DNA of 23,315 nucleotides from Pseudomonadota bacterium (GTDB lineage Bacteria > Pseudomonadota > Alphaproteobacteria > Rhodospirillales > 2-02-FULL-58-16), in NCBI GenBank assembly GCA_022572335.1, contig JACZWD010000006.1, positions 1 to 23,315 on the forward strand. Reading direction: 5' to 3'. Shown piece after piece: positions 1 through 7,767 of this stretch. Position numbers and translations under genes: made by a program. Within the stretch, counting starts at the first letter, position 1; each line of letters opens with the position of its first letter. Under the pieces are notes generated by a model that saw only the letters and a program-made list of their open reading frames with translations, was not told the DNA's origin and did no database searches.

Positions 1-184
1 GGGCATGGCGAAGCGGGCGCGACGCCGTCCGAAAGCCTTGGTAGGCCGCCGTTGCGGTCGCGTATGCGGCCCGTCGGGGGGCGTCGAAAAGTTTTGACGA
101 TGCACCGCATCGCCGGCACCTTTCCTCCTGCCCGACGAGCCGCCTACGCGATCTCTATGAGTCATGATCAGCGACCCTTGGTAT
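1..184 (-). repeat. Left arm of a dispersed structured repeat (MITE-like), cut by the window edge
   Basis: Bases 1-184 are the reverse complement of 23064-23247 with no gaps and 8 mismatches. Similarity already exists at base 1, so this copy continues outside the window. It stops sharply at 184, where the two copies diverge. The inner end carries GTCATGATCAGCG (163-175) followed by ACCCTTGGTAT. The same 13 bases form both ends of the copy at the right of the window, which suggests terminal inverted repeats. No convincing protein is encoded. The stop codon of the neighbouring small gene (184-186) lies exactly on the repeat boundary. Confidence 0.8.
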
Positions 185-381
185 TACTTCTTGCGCAGGC
201 ATGAATCCCAGAAGTCATAGAAGATCAGCGCCAGGACAGTAAAGCAGATCACCCAAAACGGTAAGCCGCCCCAGAATCCAGCGGCACCGGCAGAAATACT
301 TTCCGCCAGACCGAGAACAAAAACGGCGACCAGAAGGGATCCGATCAATCCGAAAATTTTTTCAAGGGTGGCTGCAGACAT
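184..381 (-). CDS. Small two-helix membrane protein at the end of the TRAP operon
   Basis: This 65-residue protein has two hydrophobic stretches (about residues 9-27 and 36-55) joined by a Gly-rich turn containing AGFWGGLPFW. It ends in a charged tail (DFWDSCLRKK). The ATG at 381 is preceded by a GGAAG-type ribosome site about 11 bases upstream. It starts 63 bases after dctM on the same strand and is probably the last gene of the dctPQM operon. I do not recognise a named family. The position suggests an accessory subunit of, or a co-expressed partner for, the TRAP permease, but that is inference. The TAA stop coincides with the edge of the flanking repeat, so repeat insertion may have trimmed the original C-terminus. 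Confidence 0.7.
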   Translation of the reverse strand: MSAATLEKIFGLIGSLLVAVFVLGLAESISAGAAGFWGGLPFWVICFTVLALIFYDFWDSCLRKK

Positions 382-444
382 TACATTTTCACTTCCTGAA
401 CCCGGCCCGCGTATTCACCGGATGATATTCCATTTCATCCAATC

Positions 445-1812
445 TTAAGGGATATATTTGCCAAAGAAAAAATCAGGCAGCCACAGAGCGATCTCCGGGA
501 ACTGATACATCATGACCATGATGAAAATGACGATGCCGACATAGGGCATGATGCCTTTGAAAATATCCGCCAATTCGATCGCTTTCCCCAACACCCCTTT
601 CAGATAATAGGCCGACATGGCCATGGGCGGGGTGAGGAACGACGTTTGCAGGTTGAGCGCCACCAGCATGGCGAAGAAATACGGGTTAACGTCGAAAGCG
701 GGCAGCATGGGCAGGAAGATCGGCACGAAGATGATCAGGATTTCCGACCATTCCAGGGGCCAGCCCAGAAGGAAGATGATGATCTGCACCATGACCAGGA
801 ACTGCCAGGGCTGAAGGTCAAATCCGAGAACGAAATGCTCGATGATTTCGTGGCCGCCCAGGTATGAGAACACGGACGCAAAGGTCCATGATCCGACAAA
901 CAGCCAGCACACCATCGCCGTCGCTTTCGCCGTCAGGTAGACGGACTCTTTAAGCATTACCCAGTTGAGAGAGCGATAGAGCCCCGCCAGTACGATCCCG
1001 CCGAATGCGCCCATGGCGGCGGCTTCCGCCGGCGTCGCAAGGCCGCCCAGAATCGATCCGAGCACCAGCATGATAAGGACTGTCAATGGAACGAAGGAGG
1101 TCAGAAGCTGGACGTAGACAACGCGCCTGGGCGGGATATCCTCTTCGCGTGGCTTCGGCGCAATCGACGGACTAATCATGACGCGGACAATGACGTAGAT
1201 AATGTAACATCCGGCGAGCAGGAACCCTGGGATAATGGCGGCGGCGTATAGGCGCAGAGGCGAAAGTTCCGCAATCGCCGAATAGACGATCAGCATGATC
1301 GAGGGCGGAATCAAAATACCAAGTGTGCCGCCGGCGCAGATGACGCCGGAGGCGAAACTCTTGTCATAGTGAGCCTTGGCCATCGGCGGAAACGCCAGGA
1401 GTCCCATCAGGGTCACCACCGCGCCGACGATACCGCTGGCGGTGGAAAACACGGCACAGGTGACCAAAGCCGCGACCGCCATGGATCCCGGCAGATTACG
1501 GGCCGCCATTTGCAGCGAGTAGAACAGCTTGTTGACGATTTTGGCGCGCTCAACCACATAGCCCATGAACAGGAACAGCGGGATGGCGACCAGGGTATCG
1601 TTCTCCATCACCGAATAGGTGTTCTGGTTCAGCAGATAGAAAATCTTGTTGTTGAAAACATCGGCGAAGGTCTCGATGCTGCCGGCCTCGTAATAGGCGT
1701 AATACCCAAAGCCGATGCCCATGGCCAGCAGCGTGAAGGCGACGGGAAACCCGAGCAATATCATCACGATAAAAATGGATAGCATCAAAAGTGCGACTTC
1801 GGGGTCGGTCAT
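445..1812 (-). CDS. dctM: TRAP transporter large permease subunit (DctM/FcbT3-like)
   Basis: This 455-residue polytopic inner-membrane protein is the ion-coupled transport subunit of a tripartite TRAP importer. It has about a dozen hydrophobic segments and typical DctM-family motifs, including the Gly-rich TASGIVGAVVTLMGLLAFP and a GILIPPSIMLIVYS segment. It is longer than classical DctM (about 425 residues), in line with the mannitol/chloroaromatic-type (FcbT3, COG4664) branch, which also suits the substrate-binding protein upstream. It lies 54 bases after dctQ and is followed by the small membrane protein. Family knowledge: TRAP systems use a sodium or proton gradient to import organic acids. 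The exact substrate cannot be read from the sequence. Confidence 0.95.
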   Translation of the reverse strand: MTDPEVALLMLSIFIVMILLGFPVAFTLLAMGIGFGYYAYYEAGSIETFADVFNNKIFYLLNQNTYSVMENDTLVAIPLFLFMGYVVERAKIVNKLFYSLQMAARNLPGSMAVAALVTCAVFSTASGIVGAVVTLMGLLAFPPMAKAHYDKSFASGVICAGGTLGILIPPSIMLIVYSAIAELSPLRLYAAAIIPGFLLAGCYIIYVIVRVMISPSIAPKPREEDIPPRRVVYVQLLTSFVPLTVLIMLVLGSILGGLATPAEAAAMGAFGGIVLAGLYRSLNWVMLKESVYLTAKATAMVCWLFVGSWTFASVFSYLGGHEIIEHFVLGFDLQPWQFLVMVQIIIFLLGWPLEWSEILIIFVPIFLPMLPAFDVNPYFFAMLVALNLQTSFLTPPMAMSAYYLKGVLGKAIELADIFKGIMPYVGIVIFIMVMMYQFPEIALWLPDFFFGKYIP

Positions 1813-1866
1813 CCTGCTGGGCGCTCCGTCTCACAAAATATGGTTAATAAAAGAGGGTTATTCGAT

Positions 1867-2433
1867 TTAAGGCCCAGTCGCCTGGCCTTTCAAAAGTTCT
1901 TCCGTTTCCCGGGCATCCTCCAGACGCGGCAGCCATGCATTTGTCTTTATCGCCAGATAGCATCGCATGCATTCCGCAACGCCCTGTATGATGAACAAGC
2001 CGCCGGCCAGCGGGATCAGGGATTTGAAGTAATAAATCTGAATGCGGGCCGGGCTGTTCCAACTGACTTCCTTGTAACGCCATGAGTCCCCAGCGATTTC
2101 CCAGCCGTACCAGACCAGGGCTGCCATGCCCGGAAAAAAGAAGACGATGTATAAAACGAAATCGATACGGGCCTGCCAGCGGGCCGACAGGAAGCGGGTA
2201 AACACGTCCGCGCGCACATGGGTGTCCTGGGCGAGGGCGTAAGGCCCGGCCATCAGGAACAGCGCCCCGTACATCTGCACCATCATGTCGAAAGCCCATA
2301 AGGTGGGCGCGTTGAGGACATAACGGACGAAAACTTCATAGGCGACCGAAAGGGTTAAAATCAAAATACACCAGCCAAAGGCGCGCCCGACCCAGATACT
2401 GAGCTGTTCAATAGAGTGAATAATAAATATCAC
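1867..2433 (-). CDS. dctQ: TRAP transporter small permease subunit (DctQ/FcbT2-like)
   Basis: This 188-residue protein has about four hydrophobic segments (around residues 14-34, 50-68, 90-110 and 130-150) and the WAFDMMVQMYGALFLMAGPYAL segment, split here only by description, that is typical of larger DctQ proteins. It should pair with DctM in the inner membrane. The start is GTG at 2433, preceded by a G-rich ribosome site. The gene lies downstream of dctP, separated by a 112-base spacer that contains a strong hairpin, and upstream of dctM. The length and the partners point to the FcbT/TakQ type (COG4665) rather than the shorter C4-dicarboxylate DctQ. Confidence 0.92.
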   Translation of the reverse strand: MIFIIHSIEQLSIWVGRAFGWCILILTLSVAYEVFVRYVLNAPTLWAFDMMVQMYGALFLMAGPYALAQDTHVRADVFTRFLSARWQARIDFVLYIVFFFPGMAALVWYGWEIAGDSWRYKEVSWNSPARIQIYYFKSLIPLAGGLFIIQGVAECMRCYLAIKTNAWLPRLEDARETEELLKGQATGP

Positions 2434-2472
2434 GGCTGGGTCCCCCGCCCCGATGGCCTGGATCAGATGTAA

Positions 2473-2498
2473 GAGGGACAGCCTTGCGGCTGTCCCTC
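2473..2498 (-). terminator. Perfect hairpin between dctP and dctQ (attenuator or transcript-stability element)
   Basis: GAGGGACAGCC (2473-2483) and GGCTGTCCCTC (2488-2498) form an 11-bp perfect stem with a 4-base loop, 47 bases after the dctP stop. On the transcribed strand only a short, weak T-rich stretch follows, so full termination is doubtful. Hairpins after the binding-protein gene are a known way to obtain more binding protein than permease from one operon. That role here is inferred. Confidence 0.75.
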
Positions 2499-2545
2499 AT
2501 AACCGATCAATCTTGCGTAATGGTCCCGCAAAAGACCAGATCGGA

Positions 2546-3682
2546 TCAACCGAAGTAGTGCTTGTAAGCCAAGCCGTAATCCGGCTGGTTCAGAAGCAGG
2601 TAGTTCATCACCTTCTTGGCATAGACTTTCTGCGATTTAACCACCTTGGCGAAGAACTTGTCTTTCGCTGAAATCCGGTCAAGAACCCTATCCCACGCCT
2701 TCAACTGGTCCGACATGATGGAATCGGGCGTACGGTATACGTTGACGCCATGCTTTTCCTTCAGTTTGGTCAGGTCATTGGCGTAACGAAGGGTGCTGTA
2801 CCAGTAGAAGTTAGAGTTTTCGGCTTCGGAAGCGTATTCCAGAATGGCCTGAAGCTCCTTCGACAGGGAATCGAACTTCTTCTTGTTGAAGGTAACCTCG
2901 AAGCATTCCTGGGATTGGTGGAAGCTGGCCAGGTGATAGTGCTTGGAAACATCCTGCATGCCGAAGTCGCTGTCGGAAGTCGGGTTGTTGAACTCGGCGG
3001 CGTCGATCAGGCCGCTCTTCATCGCCGGCTGAATTTCGCCACCCGGTAATTGCACGACCGACAAGCCCATTTCCGTCATAACGTCAGCCGCCAGGCCAAC
3101 GGTGCGGTATTTCAGGCCCTTCATCTGGGCTGAGCTCTTGATCTGTTCCTTGAACCAGCCCAGCGGCTGCGCCGGCATCGGGCTGTTGAAGAAGCTGACC
3201 AGGTTCAGGCCGAGGGAAGTCATCAACTCATTGAAGAGTTCCTTGCCTCCGCCAAAATGGATCCAGCCGAGCATTTCCTGCGCCGACCAGCCGAAGCAGG
3301 GGCCGGTTCCGAACAGGGACGCCGCTGGCGACTTGGAATACCAGTAGGCGGGCACGTAATGCGCGCCGTCAAGCACGCCGCGATGCACGGCGTCCTGCAT
3401 CTGGCTGGTTTTGACAACCGAGTTAACCGACAGCAGGTCGATCCTGAAACCCTTGCCGGCCATGTCGTTCACGCGTTTGACATAGTGTTTGGCATCTTCA
3501 AGGAAAATGCCGCCGCCCCATGCAGCCTGAACTTTCAGGACCGTCGGTGCGGCCGTTGCAACGTTCGGCATGGCCAGGGCGGCTGCCCCGGCGCCCGCGG
3601 CGACGGCGCCAGTCTTGAGGAATTTGCGCCGCGATACCTTGCTTTTCGCGGGTGCTTTGTGAGCAACTTTCCGATCTTTCAT
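2546..3682 (-). CDS. dctP: TRAP substrate-binding protein (DctP/TakP/FcbT1-like), Tat-exported
   Basis: This 378-residue periplasmic solute receptor captures an organic acid and delivers it to DctQM. The N-terminus carries a twin-arginine export signal (SRRKFLK at residues 17-23, then an Ala-rich hydrophobic stretch with likely cleavage near residue 45), so it is probably exported folded. The mature part resembles the TakP/FcbT1 branch (COG4663), with a FGWSAQEMLGWIHFGGG segment where relatives have a YYGGG-type motif. Characterised members of this branch bind 2-oxoacids, lactate or chlorobenzoates, so a monocarboxylate or hydroxyacid is plausible. The ATG at 3682 has a strong GGGAGGAG ribosome site. 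It is the first gene of the operon, with about 470 bases of non-coding DNA upstream. Confidence 0.93.
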   Translation of the reverse strand: MKDRKVAHKAPAKSKVSRRKFLKTGAVAAGAGAAALAMPNVATAAPTVLKVQAAWGGGIFLEDAKHYVKRVNDMAGKGFRIDLLSVNSVVKTSQMQDAVHRGVLDGAHYVPAYWYSKSPAASLFGTGPCFGWSAQEMLGWIHFGGGKELFNELMTSLGLNLVSFFNSPMPAQPLGWFKEQIKSSAQMKGLKYRTVGLAADVMTEMGLSVVQLPGGEIQPAMKSGLIDAAEFNNPTSDSDFGMQDVSKHYHLASFHQSQECFEVTFNKKKFDSLSKELQAILEYASEAENSNFYWYSTLRYANDLTKLKEKHGVNVYRTPDSIMSDQLKAWDRVLDRISAKDKFFAKVVKSQKVYAKKVMNYLLLNQPDYGLAYKHYFG

Positions 3683-4150
3683 TCTGTTTTCTCCTCCCTA
3701 AACGATTAAGGATGTCTTCCGAACAGAGAACCATCGGAACCGTCGCCAACTCCTGCCCGGCCGGATACCGGCCCTTGCAAGCGTATGCGGCTTGGATCCC
3801 CCTCCTTCGGTTCGTCCTTGAACAATCGCTCCCGTTTTGGTGACCAAGCCGGGGGCGACCATCGATCGTCGGACAATTTCCGGTATTTCCCGGTAGATCG
3901 CAAGGCTTTTCCAAAAAACACGCGAGAATCTTATATGACAACTTGCAAAAGTACTGGCCCGCCTTCCGATCCGCCGGCAATCTTCATGAACCCGTCCATG
4001 CGCCCGCGGACGGCCGCGCCGCACGCTTCCCGGCGCGGTGATCGTTGGCAATGGTTCAGTCGATCGGCCCCGGTTGCGCCCATGCCCGGCACGGCAACGC
4101 ATATCCTCGAACTCCGTGTCGACACAGGGGTTCCGACGCCGCCGCAGACC
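3683..4150. promoter_or_regulatory. Non-coding region upstream of dctP with possible control elements
   Basis: This 468-base stretch separates the start of dctP from the stop of the dehydrogenase gene, and I see no convincing gene in it. It should hold the dctP promoter, reading leftward. It contains a perfect dyad TTGGTGACCAA (3837-3847), a possible operator, and a TATAAG element on the minus strand (3930-3935) that could be a -10 box, though no good -35 is correctly spaced. Base composition shifts here from the less GC-rich TRAP operon to the very GC-rich genes on the right. Confidence 0.4.
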
Positions 4151-5116
4151 TCAGACGACCCGGTCGCGGGGCTCGCGGCCGGCGAATATGGCGTCCAGGT
4201 TGTCCAGCGCCCTGAAACCCATGGCGTCACGGGTCTCCCGCGTCGCGCTGCCGATATGGGGCATCAGGAAGGTGTTCGGAAGCTCCCGGTAGCCGGGGTG
4301 GATATTGGGTTCGTCGTTGTAGGCGTCGAGGCCGGCGGCGGTCAATTTTCCGGACTTGAGCGCGGCGATCAGCGCCTCGTCGTCGACGATGCTTCCCCTG
4401 GCCGCGTTGACCACGATCGCCCCGTCCGGCAACAGCGCGATGCGTTCCGCGTTCAGCAAATGATGGGTTTCCGGCGTGGCCACGCAGTGGATGGCCAGGA
4501 ACTCGCAGTGAGGCAGCAGATCCTCCACGGTCTCGTGAAAGAGGGCGCCCGCCTCGTGTTCGGGCGGAAGGCGGCGAACGTCGTGATAATGAATGGTCAT
4601 CTCGAAGCACCGCGCCCGGCGCGCCGTCACCTGCCCGACCCGCCCGAGACCGATGATGCCCAGCCGCTTTCCCGTCACCTGGGTGCCGACCATGAAGCTC
4701 GGGCTCCAGTCGCGCCATTCGCGCGACCGCACCAGGCGCTCGCCCTCGCTGGCCCGGCGGGCGGCCCCCAGTATCAGCAACATGGTCAATTCGGCGGTGG
4801 CGTCGGACAGCACGTCGGGCGTGTTGGTGACGACGAGGCCGCGCGCCTTCGCCGCCTCCAGGTCCACATGGTCGAACCCGACCGAGAAGTTGGCGATGGC
4901 GCGGACGCTGTCGGGGAGCCGCTCGATCACCTGGGCTGAAAAGCGCTCCGTGTGACAGGGCAGGATGGCGTCGGCGCCGCTCGCCCGTTCGATCACCTCG
5001 TCGCTCGTGTACAACCGGTCATCGGGATTGAGCCGGGCGTCGTAATCGCGGCGCAGGCGGTCCTCGACGGCCTCGGGCAACTTGCGGGTGACCAATACGA
5101 CGGGTTTCTTGCTCAT
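4151..5116 (-). CDS. gyaR: D-2-hydroxyacid dehydrogenase (D-glycerate dehydrogenase / glyoxylate-hydroxypyruvate reductase)
   Basis: This 321-residue NAD(P)-dependent cytosolic enzyme should interconvert D-glycerate and hydroxypyruvate, or reduce glyoxylate. It has the Rossmann motif GLGRVG (about residues 156-161) and the family's catalytic triad: Arg240 in NAARGSIVDD, Glu269 in NDEPN and His287 in PHIGSAT. The NFSVGFDHVD segment is typical of the GyaR/GRHPR branch. I chose the ATG at 5116 rather than the TTG codon just before it. The ribosome site is weak. It is transcribed divergently from glxR across a 132-base spacer. D-glycerate is the product of GlxR, so the pair plausibly works in one glyoxylate-to-C3 route. 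Exact substrate preference within the family cannot be decided from motifs, and the gene symbol is by resemblance. Confidence 0.88.
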   Translation of the reverse strand: MSKKPVVLVTRKLPEAVEDRLRRDYDARLNPDDRLYTSDEVIERASGADAILPCHTERFSAQVIERLPDSVRAIANFSVGFDHVDLEAAKARGLVVTNTPDVLSDATAELTMLLILGAARRASEGERLVRSREWRDWSPSFMVGTQVTGKRLGIIGLGRVGQVTARRARCFEMTIHYHDVRRLPPEHEAGALFHETVEDLLPHCEFLAIHCVATPETHHLLNAERIALLPDGAIVVNAARGSIVDDEALIAALKSGKLTAAGLDAYNDEPNIHPGYRELPNTFLMPHIGSATRETRDAMGFRALDNLDAIFAGREPRDRVV

Positions 5117-5199
5117 CAACCGGTACTCGACGCTGTTGGAACCAATGTGTCCGCCGGTCTTTGTAGCACAGTTTGGCCTGGAATTGCGTTATAGGAGAG

Positions 5200-5216
5200 G
5201 TCACAAACGGTGTGAC
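5200..5216. promoter_or_regulatory. Dyad-symmetric candidate operator between the dehydrogenase gene and glxR
   Basis: GTCACA-AACGG-TGTGAC is a perfect 6-bp inverted repeat with a 5-base centre in the divergent intergenic region, 32 bases before the glxR start. It follows a TATAGG sequence (5190-5195) that may be the glxR -10 box, although no -35 is obvious. A regulator bound here could control either or both divergent genes. No regulator gene lies nearby. Confidence 0.45.
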
Positions 5217-5248
5217 GTCTCGGAAAACTGTTCGGAAGGGAGGACAAG

Positions 5249-6142
5249 ATGGCGAAAGTCGGCTTTATCGGTCTTGGCATCATGGGACGCCCGATGGCGG
5301 GCCACCTGCAGGCGGCCGGCCACGGGTTGGCGCTGTACGACAAGTACATCTCGCCGCCGCCCCAGGAGTTGACCGACGGCGGTGCCGCCGCCTGCGCTTC
5401 GGGCAAGGAGGTGACCGGACGCTCCGAGATCATCATCGTCATGGTGCCCGACACCCCGGACGTGGACGACGTGCTGTTCGGTCCCGATGGTGTCGCCGAG
5501 GGCCTCAGCCCCGGCAAGATCGTCGTCGACATGAGCTCCATTTCGCCGATCGCGACGAAGGGGTTTGCCGCCAGGATCAACGATCTCGGCTGCCGGTACC
5601 TGGACGGGCCGGTTTCCGGCGGCGAGGTCGGCGCCAAGGCGGCGTCCCTGACCATCATGGTCGGCGGACCCGAGGACGCCTTCGCCAAGGTCAAGCCGCT
5701 TTTCGAGCTGATGGGCAAGAACATCACCCTCATCGGCGCCAACGGCGATGGCCAGACCTGCAAGGTCGCCAATCAGATCATCGTCGCCCTGACCATCGAG
5801 GCGGTGGGCGAGGCGCTGCTGTTCGCCGCCAAGGCCGGCGCCGATCCCGCCACCGTGCGCCAGGCCCTGATGGGAGGCTTCGCGTCCTCCAAGATCCTCG
5901 AGGTGCACGGGGAGCGCATGATCAAGCGCACCTTCGACCCGGGTTTCCGCATCAGGCTGCACCAGAAGGACCTCAGCCTCGCCCTGCAGGCGGCGCGCGA
6001 CCTCCATATGAGCCTGCCCAACACCGCCACCTGTCAGGAGCTGTTCAACGCCTGCGCGGCGCAGGGCGGCGCCGACTGGGACCACTCGGCGATGGTCCGC
6101 ATCCTCGAACAGCTCGCCAACCATGAGATCGGCGGCGCGTGA
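5249..6142 (+). CDS. glxR: Tartronate semialdehyde reductase (2-hydroxy-3-oxopropionate reductase)
   Basis: This 297-residue cytosolic NAD(P)H enzyme of the 3-hydroxyacid dehydrogenase family reduces tartronate semialdehyde to D-glycerate in glyoxylate and glycolate assimilation. The N-terminal dinucleotide motif GFIGLGIMGRPM, the substrate-binding DGPVSGGEVGA (about 122-132) and the catalytic Lys in CKVANQ (about residue 171) are all intact, and the length is normal. These features fit the GarR/GlxR branch better than 3-hydroxyisobutyrate dehydrogenase, though that remains the main alternative. The ATG at 5249 has a strong GGGAGG site. It is divergent from the D-glycerate dehydrogenase gene and converges on msrB 18 bases downstream. 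No glyoxylate carboligase (gcl) is present in the window, so the upstream step must be encoded elsewhere. Confidence 0.92.
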   Translation: MAKVGFIGLGIMGRPMAGHLQAAGHGLALYDKYISPPPQELTDGGAAACASGKEVTGRSEIIIVMVPDTPDVDDVLFGPDGVAEGLSPGKIVVDMSSISPIATKGFAARINDLGCRYLDGPVSGGEVGAKAASLTIMVGGPEDAFAKVKPLFELMGKNITLIGANGDGQTCKVANQIIVALTIEAVGEALLFAAKAGADPATVRQALMGGFASSKILEVHGERMIKRTFDPGFRIRLHQKDLSLALQAARDLHMSLPNTATCQELFNACAAQGGADWDHSAMVRILEQLANHEIGGA

Positions 6143-6160
6143 GGGCCTTTCAACGGCCTG

Positions 6161-6571
6161 TCAGGTATCGTCCTGGTTTGCCGGCTTCAGGATCAGGGCG
6201 GCGGAATTGATGCAGTAGCGCTGGCCCGTGGGCGCCGGGCCGTCGGGGAAAACGTGGCCCAGGTGGGCGTCGCACCGGGAGCACAGCACCTCGGCGCGGA
6301 CCATGCCGAGGCTGTCATCGGACCCGGTGGCGACCGCGTCCTCGGAAACCGGGGCAAAAAAGCTCGGCCAGCCGGTGCCCGAGTCGAACTTGGCCGCGGA
6401 GCCGAACAGGGCCGCCCCGCAGCAAATGCAGTTGTAGGTGCCGAGGATCTTGCAGGCATTGTATTCGCCGGTAAAGGGACGCTCGGTGCCCTTCTGCCGG
6501 GTCACGGTGAACTGCTCCATGGTCAGTTGCCTGAGCCATTCCGCATCCGACTTGCGAACCTTTTCCGTCAT
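6161..6571 (-). CDS. msrB: Peptide-methionine (R)-S-oxide reductase MsrB
   Basis: This 136-residue enzyme repairs the R-epimer of methionine sulfoxide in oxidised proteins. It has both zinc-binding CxxC pairs (Cys48/Cys51 and Cys97/Cys100), the GTGWPSF segment (65-71), the HLGHVFPDGP motif (103-112) and the catalytic Cys120 in RYCINSAAL. There is no signal peptide, so it is cytosolic. The gene lies 21 bases after the M20 hydrolase gene on the same strand and is probably the last gene of the liv operon. That is an unusual neighbour for an amino-acid importer and may be accidental. Confidence 0.96.
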   Translation of the reverse strand: MTEKVRKSDAEWLRQLTMEQFTVTRQKGTERPFTGEYNACKILGTYNCICCGAALFGSAAKFDSGTGWPSFFAPVSEDAVATGSDDSLGMVRAEVLCSRCDAHLGHVFPDGPAPTGQRYCINSAALILKPANQDDT

Positions 6572-6592
6572 CGCCGTGCGCTTCCTCAGAGC

Positions 6593-7723
6593 TCAAAATC
6601 CACACCAGGCCTTGGCCACCCGCCCGTAGGCCTCGACCGCCTGGCCGATGCGCTCGACATGGCAGTATTCGTCGGTCTGGTGGGCCATCGCCGCTTCGCC
6701 GGGGCCGAGGATGACGGTCGGCACGCCGCCGTACGCCGGGCTCAGGACCGAGGCGTCGGTAAAATACGTGGCGGTGTGAATGCCCGGGGGCTCGCCCAGG
6801 ATGTCGGTCATGACGGCGAAGACGTCCTCCATCCACGGATCGTGCGGGTCCGTCCACACCCCTTCCACGTCGACCAGGGGGCGGAGCTCCACGTCCCCGC
6901 CCAGGTCGGCGGCAAGCATGTCGCTCAGGCTTTCGTGGGTCTGGCCGGGAACGGTGCGGATATCGATGGTGATGACGGTCTCGTCGGGAACCGAGTTGAT
7001 GTTCAGTCCGCCGCGGATCGTGCCCACGTTCAGGGTCGGCGTGCCGAGATGGGGATGGGGCGCCACGTTGAAGCCGAAGTCCTCCAGCTTGCGCACCGCG
7101 CGGGCCGCCTTGTAAATGGCGTTGACCCCCTTGTCCGGCATGGATCCGTGGGCGGTCACGCCCCGGGTCCTGGCTTCCAGCCACAAGGCTCCCTTGTGGC
7201 CGACGAAGGGTTGGTTGGAGCTCGGTTCGCCGACGACGATGGCCCCGGCCCGGCCCAGGACCCCGCCCAGACGGGCCAGGTGATAGGCACCCTCGCACCC
7301 GGTCTCCTCGCCGGCGGTGATGACCAGGACCAGGCCGCCGGCGGGCCGGGACAACCGGGCCAGACCGAGCGCGGCGATGACGAAGGCGGCGACCCCGCTC
7401 TTCATGTCGCTGGAGCCCCGGCCGTAGAGCCTGGCGTCCTCGATCTCGCCGCTGAACGGGTCGCCGCGCCACGGCTGGGCGCCCAGGGGCACGGTGTCGA
7501 TGTGGCCGGTGAAACAGAGCGGCGGCTTGTCGCCGCTGCCCGGCAGCCGGGCGATCAGGCTGGTCCGGGCCTCGGCGAATTCGTGGAACCCGACCTCGAA
7601 ACCGCCGTCCTCGAGAATGCGGCCCAGGTGCTCGGCGCAGGATCGTTCCCGGCCGGGCGGATTGATCGTGTCGAACCGCAACAGCTGGCGGGTCAATTCC
7701 AAGGCGGATGGTGGGGCGGGCAT
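6593..7723 (-). CDS. M20-family metallo-hydrolase (ArgE/DapE-like deacylase or peptidase)
   Basis: This 376-residue cytosolic zinc hydrolase removes acyl groups from amino acids or cleaves small peptides or amides. The metal ligands of the family are visible: GHIDTVP (His74, with catalytic Asp76), GRGSSDMKSG (Asp106), AGEETG (catalytic Glu139, metal Glu140), GEPSS (Glu166), and a late His in AHQTDEY. The central dimerisation domain is present, with TAHGSMPDKGVNA. It starts 45 bases after livF with an AGAGGA ribosome site and lies in the liv operon. A natural inference is that it processes the compound the transporter brings in, such as an N-acyl amino acid or an amide. Separating ArgE, DapE and carboxypeptidase G2-like activity is not possible from sequence alone. 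Confidence 0.88.
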   Translation of the reverse strand: MPAPPSALELTRQLLRFDTINPPGRERSCAEHLGRILEDGGFEVGFHEFAEARTSLIARLPGSGDKPPLCFTGHIDTVPLGAQPWRGDPFSGEIEDARLYGRGSSDMKSGVAAFVIAALGLARLSRPAGGLVLVITAGEETGCEGAYHLARLGGVLGRAGAIVVGEPSSNQPFVGHKGALWLEARTRGVTAHGSMPDKGVNAIYKAARAVRKLEDFGFNVAPHPHLGTPTLNVGTIRGGLNINSVPDETVITIDIRTVPGQTHESLSDMLAADLGGDVELRPLVDVEGVWTDPHDPWMEDVFAVMTDILGEPPGIHTATYFTDASVLSPAYGGVPTVILGPGEAAMAHQTDEYCHVERIGQAVEAYGRVAKAWCGF

Positions 7724-7767
7724 GGGGTCCTCTTTTCTGGGTTTGGACGCGGCGCCCGGCGGGCGCT

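Noticed and set aside
3785..4939. Long plus-strand open frame (384 codons) opposite the dehydrogenase gene
   Set aside because: It is antisense to a gene with a complete catalytic triad, has a composition typical of GC-rich shadow frames, and shows no recognisable domain.
6143..6160. Possible bidirectional terminator between glxR and msrB
   Set aside because: Only a 4-bp GGCC/GGCC stem is present, too short to support a terminator.
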